From the NCBI GenBank assembly GCA_025061835.1, contig JANXAC010000008.1:1-64000 (forward strand): a stretch of DNA of 64,000 nucleotides. Direction: 5' to 3'. Below are positions 27,111 through 37,457 of the stretch, piece by piece. Numbering within the stretch: the stretch's first letter is position 1; every line of letters starts with the position of its first letter. The notes under the pieces are model-generated. The model was not told where the DNA came from. It searched no databases and worked only from the letters and a program-made list of their open reading frames with translations. The DNA is from Spirochaetota bacterium. Its GTDB lineage: Bacteria; Spirochaetota; Brevinematia; DTOW01. Both the position numbers and the translations under genes were made by a program.

Positions 27111-27833
27111 ATGGTTATTTCTTATAACTTTGAAAATTTTGATTTAGGTGTTTCTATACCTACAACGGATAACTCAAAACTAGTTGATGAATTCCAACTC
27201 ATAAACCTTGATATGTCATCTGTCATTACACCTACTATCTCACAGAAACAGGAAGTATTTACACTTAAACAAGTTCATGGCACTGATGTTGTGATAATAT
27301 CTGAAGGTAAGATCTACCACGATGGCAATGCCCTTAACTTTTCATACTCACTTGACCATAGTCTTGAAGCGGATGGGATAATAACAAACGATAGAAATAT
27401 AAGAGTAGGAATAAGGACTGCTGATTGTGCTCCTGTTATGTTTTATTTTGATGGCGTTGTAGGTGGAATACACTGTGGTTGGAGAGGTTTGAAAAGTAGA
27501 ATAGTAAAAAAGACTGTAAGTCTGGCTAGAGATAAGTTTCAGTTCAATCAAGAAAGGGCAAAGTTTTTTATACTCCCTTGTATTCATGTGTGCTGCTACG
27601 AGGTTGGTAGTGAATTTCTTGAGTGGGCTTCAGACTTTTGCCTAAGGAGAGGAGATAAAATATACTTTGATATCCCGAGGTTTATAATCTCGGAACTTAA
27701 AGAATTTGGTGTCATAGAAGAAAACATCTACTACTCACCACTCTGCACGAGTTGTTATTCAAATGTTCTACCATCATACAGAGCAAACAAAACCGAAGAT
27801 AGAATCGTTTCTTTCATATCCTTGAAGAGTTAA
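27111..27833 (+). CDS. pgeF: Multicopper-oxidase-like (YfiH/PgeF laccase-domain) protein
   Basis: 240 residues of the YfiH/PgeF (DUF152) family. The zinc ligands and active-site residues are kept: KQVHGTDVV, RTADCAPVMF and GGIHCGWRGL. In other bacteria PgeF clears mis-made UDP-MurNAc-Ser precursors during peptidoglycan synthesis, and relatives act as purine nucleoside phosphorylases or adenosine deaminases. It lies six bases after rpsB, in the place normally held by tsf, and probably shares its transcript. Two extra CysCys pairs (HVCCYEVG, LCTSCYS) are seen. Confidence 0.9.
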   Translation: MVISYNFENFDLGVSIPTTDNSKLVDEFQLINLDMSSVITPTISQKQEVFTLKQVHGTDVVIISEGKIYHDGNALNFSYSLDHSLEADGIITNDRNIRVGIRTADCAPVMFYFDGVVGGIHCGWRGLKSRIVKKTVSLARDKFQFNQERAKFFILPCIHVCCYEVGSEFLEWASDFCLRRGDKIYFDIPRFIISELKEFGVIEENIYYSPLCTSCYSNVLPSYRANKTEDRIVSFISLKS

Positions 27834-27944
27834 ACCTTCTGAAATCATAATGTTTTCTCAATCTAAAAAATCAAGAAGTAAGTAGAGACAATAGCTCCCA
27901 TACAAACTATCAGAGTTTGTAATAATATGTTAGTTTTCTCAAAC

Positions 27945-29003
27945 TCATCTAGCAGATATAAGATCCCAGTAGTAAAATAATACTCTATTATCAGGGAAGT
28001 CAGCAAACATTGCAATAATCTTTCCACTCCTATCAACCTTGAACCCCCTCATCATAAGAGGATATTGAAAATCAATATATATCTCGTGAGAAACCTTGAA
28101 AGAGGGAGAGGACGGATCAAAAAACATCACTGTAGGCAGATTACCTTTGTATGTAGCACAGGCTACGAATCCATTCCTCAAATAACTCAACATCTGAAAA
28201 TTCTCTCTAGGTAATACTACTTCATACTTTTTTGAAAACTTGTTCAGATTTATGTCAAATGAAAATATTTCACCTTTTTGCTGGTTTTCAAGCGAGTCAA
28301 ACTTGAAAAGGATCGTGTAAGGCTTGGTAACCACTACCGAAGAGAAAACAAAATTAGATGAAACTATCTCATAGACCTTAACATTACGAGAGACAACAGG
28401 AATGAAAGAGGGAGAGAAAACATCTATTCTTATCTCATTATCATCTGGCATCTGAAAGACATAAAAATTACCTTCATCATCAGTTTCAATCTTGAAAACA
28501 TTTGTAAGATTATATGTATGGTTTTCCAGAGAGTTAGAACTCTCTCTTAAAAACGCGATAGAATTCACAAAGTAGTCGGAGGGTAAGATATTCTCCAGCA
28601 TAAGTATCATCATTGATTTATACTGATTTAGCACCACATCTTGGATTAAACTTTCAGATTTTAATGTTAGTTCCTTAACATTAACTACCTTATCCTGAGA
28701 AGAGTTTAGGATTCTGATCTGTTGTCTAATTTGATTTACAAGCCATACTTCCTGGTTGACACTGTGAAATGGTAGGAAAAAGTTATCATCAAGATAAGTC
28801 TTAACACTTCTATCAACAGATGATGACAGAAAATCCTGGTAAGACTGAAATATGTAATTTGAGCCACCGTAAGAGATCCAAAGAAGGATATTATTAGTGT
28901 TCGTCCCAATATCAAAAGATGTCAGCAATCTACCCTTCATTCCCTGGGAACAGGATGTCAGAAGTATATAAATCACTACGAATATGACTGAAAACCTTAA
29001 CAT
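27945..29003 (-). CDS. Lipoprotein of unknown function
   Basis: 352 residues with a lipoprotein signal (lipobox LLTSC, Cys18). A helical region (about 55-175) precedes a beta-rich part (about 175-352) made of repeating strands with FYVFQMPDDNEIRID and MRGFKVDRSGKIIAMF. The repeats look like blades of a beta-propeller, similar in style to some spirochaete lipoproteins, but I do not recognise the family. An AAGGGTGG ribosome site precedes the ATG. It is monocistronic and converges on pgeF. Confidence 0.75.
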   Translation of the reverse strand: MLRFSVIFVVIYILLTSCSQGMKGRLLTSFDIGTNTNNILLWISYGGSNYIFQSYQDFLSSSVDRSVKTYLDDNFFLPFHSVNQEVWLVNQIRQQIRILNSSQDKVVNVKELTLKSESLIQDVVLNQYKSMMILMLENILPSDYFVNSIAFLRESSNSLENHTYNLTNVFKIETDDEGNFYVFQMPDDNEIRIDVFSPSFIPVVSRNVKVYEIVSSNFVFSSVVVTKPYTILFKFDSLENQQKGEIFSFDINLNKFSKKYEVVLPRENFQMLSYLRNGFVACATYKGNLPTVMFFDPSSPSFKVSHEIYIDFQYPLMMRGFKVDRSGKIIAMFADFPDNRVLFYYWDLISAR

Positions 29004-29151
29004 AAACCACCCTTATCATCTAAGCATTATAAATGAATTATCCAGATTCTAGCGAAGTTTTGAACTACTCTTAACAAGCACTTAACAAAAACTACCAATA
29101 AGAAGTAGTTTAATAACATCACTGTTTTTATTTAACTAATCTGTCTTAAAT

Positions 29152-29180
29152 TTGACTAAAGTGGAAGGTTTTTTTTAAAT
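29152..29180 (+). promoter_or_regulatory. Promoter of korA-korB
   Basis: TTGACT (29152-29157), a 17-bp spacer and TTAAAT (29175-29180). The short leader holds an AAAGGAGG ribosome site before the ATG at 29201. Confidence 0.55.
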
Positions 29181-29200
29181 TTATACCAAAGGAGGAATCT

Positions 29201-30925
29201 ATGGAACAAGGTGAGGTAATAATAAGAGTAGCGGGTAGTGCTGGAGATGGTGTTGCTTCAGTAGGTGATACATTATCAAAGTTAGCATCTCGTAGTGGTC
29301 TAGGTGTTTGTGCTTATAATAGTTATCAATCTGTCATAAGAGGTGGATTTGTTTGGTTACAAATTAGGATCTCAAATGAAAAGGTTTATACACACGGCGA
29401 TAATCCTCACATACTCATACCTTTAAATCAGGCAGAGTATGAGAGACACAAAGATAGTGTTCTACCCGGAGGCTTTATAGTCTATAATGAGGACAAAGTC
29501 AAAGTAACTGAAAAAAGAAGTGATGTAAATTATGTAGGTCTTTCTCTAAGACAACTTGCTCCTGAGCAAGCAAAGCAACCTATAATGCAAAATACACTTT
29601 TAGTTGGTTCTGTTGTAAAGATTACAGGTCTTGATAGAGACTTACTAGAAGATGTTGTTAGAAAGTCTTTCGGAGGGAAGAAAGGTGAGGAAGTAGCAAA
29701 AGCAAACATAGATGTTATAAACGCTGGATATAACAATACTAATATAACCTATGACTTTGGTATAAGGAAACAAAACAAACAGTATTATGTAATAACTGGT
29801 AATTATGCGATAGCAACTGGTGCAGTGATAGGTGGGTGTAAGTTTTATTCTGCCTATCCGATGACACCTGCAACTTCAATCTTACATTGGTTTTCTGCAA
29901 ATGCTAAAAAGTATGGTATCGTTGTCAAGCAACTTGAGGATGAAATTGCGGTTATAAACGCAGCGATTGGTGCTGGGTTTGCAGGAGCAAGAGCCATGTG
30001 TGCAACATCTGGAGGCGGTTTCTCTCTGATGACCGAGGCTATAGGTTCTGCTGGTATGACTGAAACTCCTATAGTTGTCGTTAACTCCATGAGAGGAGGA
30101 CCTTCAACAGGATTACCAACAAAAACAGAGCAGGGAGATCTATTCCAGGCACTAGGTGCATCTCAAGGAGAATATCCAAAAGCAATCATCGCACCAAAAG
30201 ATGTTGTGAGTTGTTTCTACCTTGCTCCAGAAGCTTTAAACCTAGCAGAAAGGTATCAAATGCCTGTTATACTCCTTATTGACTTCCTACTCTCAAACGG
30301 GTATTACGGAGTATATACGAGTGAGTTAGACCCATCAAAAATAAAGATAGAAAGAGGAGAGATAATAACGAGTGTAAATGGAGATGGTTACCATAGATAT
30401 AAAGATACTCCAACCGGCGTTTCACCTAGAGTATTACCTGGAACACCTGAAACATACTACGTCGCAGCTACTGATGAACATGATGAAAAAGGAATACTAA
30501 TAAGTGATATATTCACTGACGAGGTTAAGAGGAAAAAGATGATGGAGAAAAGAATGAGGAAGATGGAACATGTCGTAAAGGAATTTCCTCTACCTACCGT
30601 AGAAGGTGATGAAAAACCTGATATTACTCTAGTTGGCTGGGGCTCAACTTATGGAGTTATAAAGGAGACAGCGCAATTATTAAGGAAAGAAAAAGTAAAG
30701 GTTAATCATATTCATGTGGAATATCTCTATCCAGTTAAGAAAGAAATTTCTGATATTCTCTCAAAATACAAGAATGTCGTGATTGTTGAAAATAATTACT
30801 CATCACAGTATGCTAAGCTACTCAGAATGGAGACAGGATATCATATAGACAAAAGTATTCTCAAATATGATGGAGAGCCATTTACTCCTCTCTATCTTTT
30901 AAATGAAGTAAAAAGATATTTATAA
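29201..30925 (+). CDS. korA: 2-oxoacid:ferredoxin oxidoreductase, fused gamma-alpha subunit
   Basis: 574 residues. Residues about 1-180 form the gamma domain (AGSAGDGVASVGDTLSKLA, YNSYQSVIRGG), about 195-420 the alpha pyrimidine-binding domain (NYAIATGAVIGGCKFYSAYPMTP, QLEDEIAVINAAIGAGFAG), and the C-terminal part the domain II (LVGWGSTYG). With the KorB subunit it oxidises 2-oxoacids such as 2-oxoglutarate to the acyl-CoA with reduction of ferredoxin. A strong ribosome site precedes the start. korB follows after nine bases. Pyruvate or another oxoacid as substrate cannot be excluded. Confidence 0.93.
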   Translation: MEQGEVIIRVAGSAGDGVASVGDTLSKLASRSGLGVCAYNSYQSVIRGGFVWLQIRISNEKVYTHGDNPHILIPLNQAEYERHKDSVLPGGFIVYNEDKVKVTEKRSDVNYVGLSLRQLAPEQAKQPIMQNTLLVGSVVKITGLDRDLLEDVVRKSFGGKKGEEVAKANIDVINAGYNNTNITYDFGIRKQNKQYYVITGNYAIATGAVIGGCKFYSAYPMTPATSILHWFSANAKKYGIVVKQLEDEIAVINAAIGAGFAGARAMCATSGGGFSLMTEAIGSAGMTETPIVVVNSMRGGPSTGLPTKTEQGDLFQALGASQGEYPKAIIAPKDVVSCFYLAPEALNLAERYQMPVILLIDFLLSNGYYGVYTSELDPSKIKIERGEIITSVNGDGYHRYKDTPTGVSPRVLPGTPETYYVAATDEHDEKGILISDIFTDEVKRKKMMEKRMRKMEHVVKEFPLPTVEGDEKPDITLVGWGSTYGVIKETAQLLRKEKVKVNHIHVEYLYPVKKEISDILSKYKNVVIVENNYSSQYAKLLRMETGYHIDKSILKYDGEPFTPLYLLNEVKRYL

Positions 30926-30934
30926 GGAGGTTAT

Positions 30935-31807
30935 ATGCCAGTTGTTGATATAAAAAAGTATCAAGTTGAACTTAACCCGACTTGGTGTCCCGGATGTGGT
31001 GACTATGGTCTCTTGAGAGGATTACAGACTGCTCTAGCAAAACTTGATATTGACCCATCAAGAGTTGTTATTGTTTCTGGTATTGGTTGTTCGTCTAACC
31101 TACCACACTTTATAAAAGGTTACGGTTATCACAGTCTTCACGGTAGATCACTACCTACGGCTCAAGGTATAAAGATGGCTAATCCAGACCTACTCGTTAT
31201 CGCAGCGGGAGGAGATGGTGATGGATATGGTATAGGCGTTGGGCACTTCGTACATGCTTGTAGAAGAAACCTAGATATAACATATGTAGTTATGAATAAC
31301 CAGATATACGGCTTAACAACAGGTCAAACTTCACCGACAAGTGATTTTGGTAGCAAAACCAAATCTTCACCAGATGGAAACTATGAATTTGGTCTCAATC
31401 CAATTCTAGTTGCTATAGCGTCAGGTGCTACTTTTGTAGCAAGAACATTCTCTGGTGAGCCAGAGCATATGTCAGAAATAATAGCCAAGGCTATTCAACA
31501 CAGAGGTTTTGCTCTAGTTGATGATATATCTCCATGTGTAACATACAATAAGAAAAATACCTACCAGTGGTTCAAAGAAAGAATTTACAAACTAGAGGAT
31601 GTAGGACACAACCCTTACGATATATCACAAGCAATGCAAAGAGCATCTGAATGGGAAGATAAGATACCGATAGGTATATTCTACATCAACCCTGACAAAC
31701 CATCACACGACCAGATAGACCCAGTCATAAGAGATGGTGGTGTTGTAAATAAACCAATAGAACTAACAGAAGAACAAAAGAAAGAGATACTACAAGCATT
31801 TCTATAA
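30935..31807 (+). CDS. korB: 2-oxoacid:ferredoxin oxidoreductase, beta subunit
   Basis: 290 residues, the TPP- and cluster-binding partner of KorA. Landmarks are TWCPGCGDYG with the first cluster Cys pair, GIGCSSNLPHF, the Mg-TPP motif AGGDGDGYGIG and VVMNNQIYGLTTGQ(TSPTS). A further Cys (SPCVTYN) near residue 205 fits the [4Fe-4S] ligand. An AAGGAGG ribosome site in the gap shows that it is translated from the korA transcript. No ferredoxin-like delta subunit is encoded beside it, so electrons go to a separate ferredoxin. Confidence 0.95.
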   Translation: MPVVDIKKYQVELNPTWCPGCGDYGLLRGLQTALAKLDIDPSRVVIVSGIGCSSNLPHFIKGYGYHSLHGRSLPTAQGIKMANPDLLVIAAGGDGDGYGIGVGHFVHACRRNLDITYVVMNNQIYGLTTGQTSPTSDFGSKTKSSPDGNYEFGLNPILVAIASGATFVARTFSGEPEHMSEIIAKAIQHRGFALVDDISPCVTYNKKNTYQWFKERIYKLEDVGHNPYDISQAMQRASEWEDKIPIGIFYINPDKPSHDQIDPVIRDGGVVNKPIELTEEQKKEILQAFL

Positions 31808-31892
31808 TACTCTCCAAACTTTTCAAAACCTTGAATAGAAAGTTCTTATAGTTTTGATGTCACAAGCTATTTGTGAATAAACATAAATAAAC

Positions 31893-31921
31893 TTGACTAG
31901 TAGAATGTTTAAAATTATATT
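31893..31921 (+). promoter_or_regulatory. Promoter of korC
   Basis: TTGACT (31893-31898), a 17-bp spacer and TATATT (31916-31921). A leader of roughly 95 bases follows, with an AGGAGG site before the ATG at 32024. The lone gamma subunit may therefore be expressed apart from korA-korB. Confidence 0.55.
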
Positions 31922-32023
31922 GATTAAACTAAATTATGTATGTTTCTATTATTTCAAGGTTTAGTAAATATTTATCAGTTGATGCTTCTAGGTATTCGTC
32001 AAACTAGGAGGTATTAGATCACT

Positions 32024-32575
32024 ATGGAGAACAGAATAATAATATCTGGATTTGGAGGACAGGGAGTCTTGTCAGCAGGTATGATACTATGTTATGGAGC
32101 AATGTTTGCCGGCAAGTATCCTACATTCTTTCCATCTTACGGAGCAGAGCAAAGAGGAGGAACATCAAATTGCACAGTTATAATAGACGACTATGAGGTA
32201 GCGTCTCCCGTTACTCAATCTCCTAATATCGTTGTATGCTTCAACCAACCATCAGTAATAAAGTTTGAATCGTGGGTTGAGAAAGGCGGACTATTACTCT
32301 ATAACTCATCACTCGTCAATGTCCCGCCAACGAGAAGTGATATAGAGATTTACCACATAGATGCAAATAGTATTGCGTTTGACCTAGGAGACACAAGGTT
32401 TGTCAATATGGTAATGTTAGGTGCGCTTATGAGTCTTACACACATCTACAAATTTGAACATTTATTAGAAGGAATTGACAGATTCTTCTCCGAAAAAGGT
32501 AAGAGCACGATAGTGAAACCTAACCAGAATGCCGCTACTTTTGGATACAACTACTTTGCATCGCTTACAAAATGA
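32024..32575 (+). CDS. korC: 2-oxoacid:ferredoxin oxidoreductase, separate gamma subunit
   Basis: 183 residues of the gamma family (IISGFGGQGVLSAGMILCYG, FFPSYGAEQRGGTSNC). It follows korA-korB by 216 bases and has its own promoter. KorA already carries a fused gamma domain, so the locus encodes two. The lone subunit may belong to a second oxidoreductase encoded elsewhere, replace the fused domain for another substrate, or be a leftover. The GAEQRGG motif is typical of Kor/Vor-type gamma subunits. Confidence 0.9.
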   Translation: MENRIIISGFGGQGVLSAGMILCYGAMFAGKYPTFFPSYGAEQRGGTSNCTVIIDDYEVASPVTQSPNIVVCFNQPSVIKFESWVEKGGLLLYNSSLVNVPPTRSDIEIYHIDANSIAFDLGDTRFVNMVMLGALMSLTHIYKFEHLLEGIDRFFSEKGKSTIVKPNQNAATFGYNYFASLTK

Positions 32576-32663
32576 AATAATGAATTATTAAACTAAATTC
32601 ATACTGAACATTATCAATATTATCTGATAGATTTGATAAGAAGACACAAATTTTGTGTAATTA

Positions 32664-33386
32664 TCAAAAGTGTGTTATAACAAAACCTATGTTTTTTGAC
32701 CTACTAAGATATCTACCTAATTTCTCCCTCACAACTTTTCCACCTTTGTTCTTACTTCCACTAGCGTGTATGAGATACAATTCTTTACCTGTCTTTTCAA
32801 GAATTCCAAGGTGTCCTACCACTTCATCCTTCAGCCTATTTTTAGGATCTTTTACAAAGAATATTATACTTCCATTTGGAACTAGGTATTTTACTTTACC
32901 GTAATGTGTTTTAGGAATAAACAGTATATATTCTCCCAATCTTTCAGAAAAAACCTTTTCAGTTTGGTAGTTTGTGATAATCTTGCCCCACTTACCACTC
33001 AAGAACATATCCTCACCATATTCAAATCTATCGTTGTAGTTCAACACAACTCCATTGGAAATAAAACCTCTTGTTTTAAACCTTCTATCCAAAGCAATAT
33101 CTAAAGCAATTTTTTCATCACCATCAGCAAACGCAAGTTCTACACTTCTGAATGTTAAATACATACAATCAACTTCGCTGTCAAAGACAATCTTCCTTTC
33201 TCTTACATAAGCTCCTAATGGATCTGGGTCGTAAGGAGTTCCTATAAACTTTTTCGCATAATAAACTATCCTATCACCTATCTGTTCGGCAAATCCTCTA
33301 GAAAGACTAAATAAGAGCAAGAGAATGGATAGGATAACAACCTTGTTAGAAACTTCTAGTATTCTCCAAGCAAATTCTCTAGCCAC
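32664..33386 (-). CDS. Exported amidase-like protein (DUF1460 / NlpC-like fold)
   Basis: 240 residues from a GTG with a GAGAGG site, overlapping the end of the MBL gene by 31 bases. An N-terminal signal anchor (VVILSILLLLFSLSRGFA) leads to a domain with a possible Cys-His pair: Cys in DSEVDCMYLTFRS, His in VVGHLGIL, and LIHASG. This order resembles the DUF1460 N-acetylmuramoyl-L-alanine amidase-like group of NlpC/P60 folds, which would place it at the peptidoglycan. The match is by motif only. It is cotranscribed with the MBL gene. Confidence 0.65.
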   Translation of the reverse strand: MAREFAWRILEVSNKVVILSILLLLFSLSRGFAEQIGDRIVYYAKKFIGTPYDPDPLGAYVRERKIVFDSEVDCMYLTFRSVELAFADGDEKIALDIALDRRFKTRGFISNGVVLNYNDRFEYGEDMFLSGKWGKIITNYQTEKVFSERLGEYILFIPKTHYGKVKYLVPNGSIIFFVKDPKNRLKDEVVGHLGILEKTGKELYLIHASGSKNKGGKVVREKLGRYLSRSKNIGFVITHF

Positions 33387-33985
33387 TTTCTAACCTCTCC
33401 AAACCTGAAGCTTTCTCCATGTCCAGGAAGGCATAAGTCATCATCTTTTAGAATTGATAAAAGTCTTTTAATTGAGTTTCTTAAATCCCTCTCATTACCC
33501 CCAGGAAGGTCTGTTCTACCATACGAAAATTTAAAGATCGTATCACCCACAAACACTATGTTGTCATCAGGAAGATATATACAGGTAGAACCTGGAGTAT
33601 GTCCTGGTGTATGTATGAACGAAAACTCCTTATATGATGAGTCAATTTTATCACCATCTTTTACTTCCACATCAGGCTTGAAGGAATAGAAAGGCTTGTC
33701 CATATAAGCGGATAGATTGTAAAATGGATCTAGGAGCATACTAGTATCTTCCCTATTTACTACTAGTTTGGCACCTGTTTTAGAGATAAGAAAATTATTC
33801 CCTATTATGTGGTCAAAATGTCCATGAGTATTGATAACATATTCTAGATTTATATTGTTTTTAGTTATAAACTCTAAAATCAAGTCTGGATGTTCTCCAG
33901 GATCTATCACTATTCCGCTATTGTTTTGCCAAACCAAGTAGGAATTTGTTTGAGTTGCCCCTAGGATGAATATCTGTATTTTCAT
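33356..33985 (-). CDS. MBL-fold metallohydrolase (glyoxalase II-like)
   Basis: 209 residues with a complete metallo-beta-lactamase metal site: THGHFDH, HTPGHTPGST (third His), FVGDTIF (bridging Asp) and LPGHGE. The compact length and motif spacing match the YcbL/glyoxalase II-like group of cytoplasmic thioesterases. The start ATG fits family homology (MKIQIFILGATQTNSYL) but has no Shine-Dalgarno sequence. Directly before it stands a terminator-like hairpin with a T-tract. It lies 33 bases after pgk and overlaps the following amidase-like gene. Confidence 0.9.
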   Translation of the reverse strand: MKIQIFILGATQTNSYLVWQNNSGIVIDPGEHPDLILEFITKNNINLEYVINTHGHFDHIIGNNFLISKTGAKLVVNREDTSMLLDPFYNLSAYMDKPFYSFKPDVEVKDGDKIDSSYKEFSFIHTPGHTPGSTCIYLPDDNIVFVGDTIFKFSYGRTDLPGGNERDLRNSIKRLLSILKDDDLCLPGHGESFRFGEVRKWLENLLGEY

Positions 33986-34009
33986 ACAAAAATGGGGGCA
34001 TTAGCCCCT
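33986..34009 (-). terminator. Terminator-like hairpin between pgk and the MBL gene
   Basis: On the minus strand GGGGC pairs with GCCCC around TAAT, and an A-flanked T-tract (CATTTTTGT) follows at once, ending at the ATG of the MBL gene. It should end most gap-pgk transcripts. Readthrough would be needed to express the MBL gene unless it has its own start. Confidence 0.7.
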
Positions 34010-34018
34010 TTAGTCTTT

Positions 34019-35218
34019 TTACTTATCATCCAAAACTACAACACCAGGAAGAGGTTTACCTTCAACAAATTCAAGCGATGCGCCACCACCAGTTGATATA
34101 TGTGTCATCTTACTCTCAACACCAGCCTTGGCAACAGCGGCAGCAGAGTCACCACCACCTATAACTTTTATTGCATCTTTGAGGTTTGCTAGGAGTTTGG
34201 CAATTTCAACAGTTCCCTTAGCGAATTCATCTTTTTCAAAAACACCCAAAGGTCCATTCCAGAATATAGTTTTCGCATTCTTGAGTTCATCGCCAAATAA
34301 CTTTATTGTCGCTGGACCAATGTCTACTCCTATCATGTCTGATGGTATTTCGTTTCTACCAACAGTTTTTATCTTTGTTGGATTATCAATACTATCTGTA
34401 ACAACAACATCTTCAGGTAATACTATTGATATATTCTTTTCTTTTGATTTTTGTAGTATATCAAATGCAACTGATATATAGTCCTGCTCAAGTAGAGACT
34501 TACCTATCTCTATGCCCATTGCTTTGTAGAATGTAAACATCATACCACCACCGATTAATAGTTTATCAACCTTATTTAGTAGTGAGTTTATAACATCAAT
34601 CTTAGTTGATACCTTAGACCCTCCAAGTATAGCAACAAACGGTCTTTTTGGTTCATTAAGAGACTTACCTAGATATTCAAGTTCCTTCTCAACAAGAAAT
34701 CCTGCAACTGCTGGCTTACCCATCTGTTTCATAAGTCTCGGTAATGCTTCTACTGAAGCATGTGCCCTATGAACACTACCGAATGCATCACACACATATA
34801 CATCCACGAGTTCAGCCCAGTTTCTAGCAAAGTTTTCATCGTTAGCTTCTTCCTCTTTGTAAAACCTAACATTCTCAAGAAGTAAAACTTCCCCAGGTTT
34901 GAGGTTTTTTATCTCGTTTTTAGCGTCATCATTAATGCAGTCAGAAGCAAACTTAACACTTATACCTAGCCTTTCAGATAATGCTTTCTGGACTGCTATC
35001 AGGCTACTCTTTGGGTCTCTTCCCTTAGGTCTTCCTAGATGTGAAGCAAGAACGATGGCACATTGCTTTTCTAGTAGATACTTTATTGTAGGAAGCGCAG
35101 CATCTACCCTTGTATAGTCAGTTATGTTTCCATTTGCATCAAGGGGGACATTGAAGTCCTCCCTAACAAATACTTTCTTACCAGACAAATCTATATCTTT
35201 TACAGTTTTCTTATTCAT
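34019..35218 (-). CDS. pgk: Phosphoglycerate kinase
   Basis: 399 residues, full length. Glycolytic enzyme that transfers the phosphate of 1,3-bisphosphoglycerate to ADP. Landmarks are KVFVREDFNVPLD, RVDAALPTIKYLL, ASHLGRPKG, FGSVHRAHAS, the hinge region with AILGGSKVSTK, the nucleotide loop NGPLGVFE and GGGDSAAAV. An AGGAGG site precedes the ATG. It lies 21 bases after gap on the same strand; the pair forms one unit. Confidence 0.97.
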   Translation of the reverse strand: MNKKTVKDIDLSGKKVFVREDFNVPLDANGNITDYTRVDAALPTIKYLLEKQCAIVLASHLGRPKGRDPKSSLIAVQKALSERLGISVKFASDCINDDAKNEIKNLKPGEVLLLENVRFYKEEEANDENFARNWAELVDVYVCDAFGSVHRAHASVEALPRLMKQMGKPAVAGFLVEKELEYLGKSLNEPKRPFVAILGGSKVSTKIDVINSLLNKVDKLLIGGGMMFTFYKAMGIEIGKSLLEQDYISVAFDILQKSKEKNISIVLPEDVVVTDSIDNPTKIKTVGRNEIPSDMIGVDIGPATIKLFGDELKNAKTIFWNGPLGVFEKDEFAKGTVEIAKLLANLKDAIKVIGGGDSAAAVAKAGVESKMTHISTGGGASLEFVEGKPLPGVVVLDDK

Positions 35219-35239
35219 ATCTCCGTCACCTCCTAAAGA

Positions 35240-36340
<1,101 letters not shown>

Positions 36341-36399
36341 CTATTTTTATAGAACCTAAAATCAAAAGTCAAGAAAGCACTAATACCCTCCCAAGATGT

Positions 36400-36429
36400 T
36401 TGAAACACAGATCAAAGAATACTAATAAT
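36400..36429 (+). promoter_or_regulatory. Promoter of the ATPase C-I genes, start-proximal
   Basis: TTGAAA (36400-36405), an 18-bp spacer and TAATAA (36424-36429), ending eight bases before the ATG at 36438. The leader would be one to two bases or none. There is no Shine-Dalgarno sequence. Confidence 0.4.
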
Positions 36430-36437
36430 TCAATATT

Positions 36438-37448
36438 ATGAGCTACTCAACAACAATGGCACTCCTTATGTATCACATAAGGAGTGAGTTATACAAAACT
36501 ACCGATACATCAATAATAGACATACTAGCAGGTAGTTCAGTAAGTAGTAGTTATACTACTAGCGACCTGATAACTCAAGCACTCTCAAGGTTTGAAAAGG
36601 GAAAAATCAATTTTGACGAACTCAAAAGATATATTCTAAACATTCCTATAAAATTTGCTAAAAAAGTCATTGAACTCACGAGAGACCCCGATATGAAAGA
36701 ACTAATTGAAGCATACATGTTATACTACGAATTCTACAACTTGAACACTCTCTTGAGAGCAAAGTTAAGCGGACACACAGAGAAAGATTTGTTCCTATTC
36801 AACTACTCAACCACCACCACTATTGAGGAACTTATGAATGCAGAAAGGATTGAAGATATAAAAAATCACTACATCAAAACTCTACTTCATCATAAATTAA
36901 AAAACCGTAACCTATACGACGCCATCAAGACTGTTTCTATATCAACTATCAATGAACTACTATTCCTCTCAAGTGTTGAGTATTATCAAAACCTCATCTC
37001 AAAGAAAGTCAAATTCGGATATAACTACGAAAGAATAGTAAAGATAAAGTCTTTCTACGACATACTTATGATGCTTGCGAAAATGAAGTTCATATCTGGG
37101 ATTGACGTTGAAAAGTATATCCAAAACCTATACTTTCTTGAGGATAAACAAAACGTATTAGCGGAAATTTTCCTTTCAACCAAAGAGAGTTTCATAAAAA
37201 AGTGTATTGATACTGGAATATTACCACCTAATTTCATACTAACTGACATTGATGATATTGATAAATTCAAAAACATTCTTCTCAAGAACAAGTGTAAAGA
37301 TATTATAATAGGCACACCTATGGACCCCGCGACTGTGATAGCAATCATAGTAATGAGAGAGATTGATATGAAAAACTACTTTGCGATAATAGGCGGATTT
37401 GAAAGCGGGTTCAAACTGGAAGAAATAAGACAGGATCTAGTCTTGTAG
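36438..37448 (+). CDS. ntpC: V/A-type ATP synthase subunit C
   Basis: 336 residues, largely helical, with the order of features of the archaeal/bacterial subunit C (V-ATPase d/AC39 family): SYSTTMALLMYHIRSEL at the start, the middle ELIEAYMLYYEFYNLNTLLRAK and the C-terminal PMDPATVIAIIVMREIDMKNYFAIIGG. It forms the socket between the rotor ring and central stalk. The gene precedes subunit I, with nine bases between. The assignment rests on the C-terminal motif and the neighbour; the sequence is otherwise divergent. Confidence 0.85.
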   Translation: MSYSTTMALLMYHIRSELYKTTDTSIIDILAGSSVSSSYTTSDLITQALSRFEKGKINFDELKRYILNIPIKFAKKVIELTRDPDMKELIEAYMLYYEFYNLNTLLRAKLSGHTEKDLFLFNYSTTTTIEELMNAERIEDIKNHYIKTLLHHKLKNRNLYDAIKTVSISTINELLFLSSVEYYQNLISKKVKFGYNYERIVKIKSFYDILMMLAKMKFISGIDVEKYIQNLYFLEDKQNVLAEIFLSTKESFIKKCIDTGILPPNFILTDIDDIDKFKNILLKNKCKDIIIGTPMDPATVIAIIVMREIDMKNYFAIIGGFESGFKLEEIRQDLVL

Positions 37449-37457
37449 GAGGTATCT

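Noticed and set aside
27262-27290. Sigma-54 promoter-like TGGCAC followed by TTGT
   Set aside because: It lies inside the pgeF coding region and the second half does not match TTGC.
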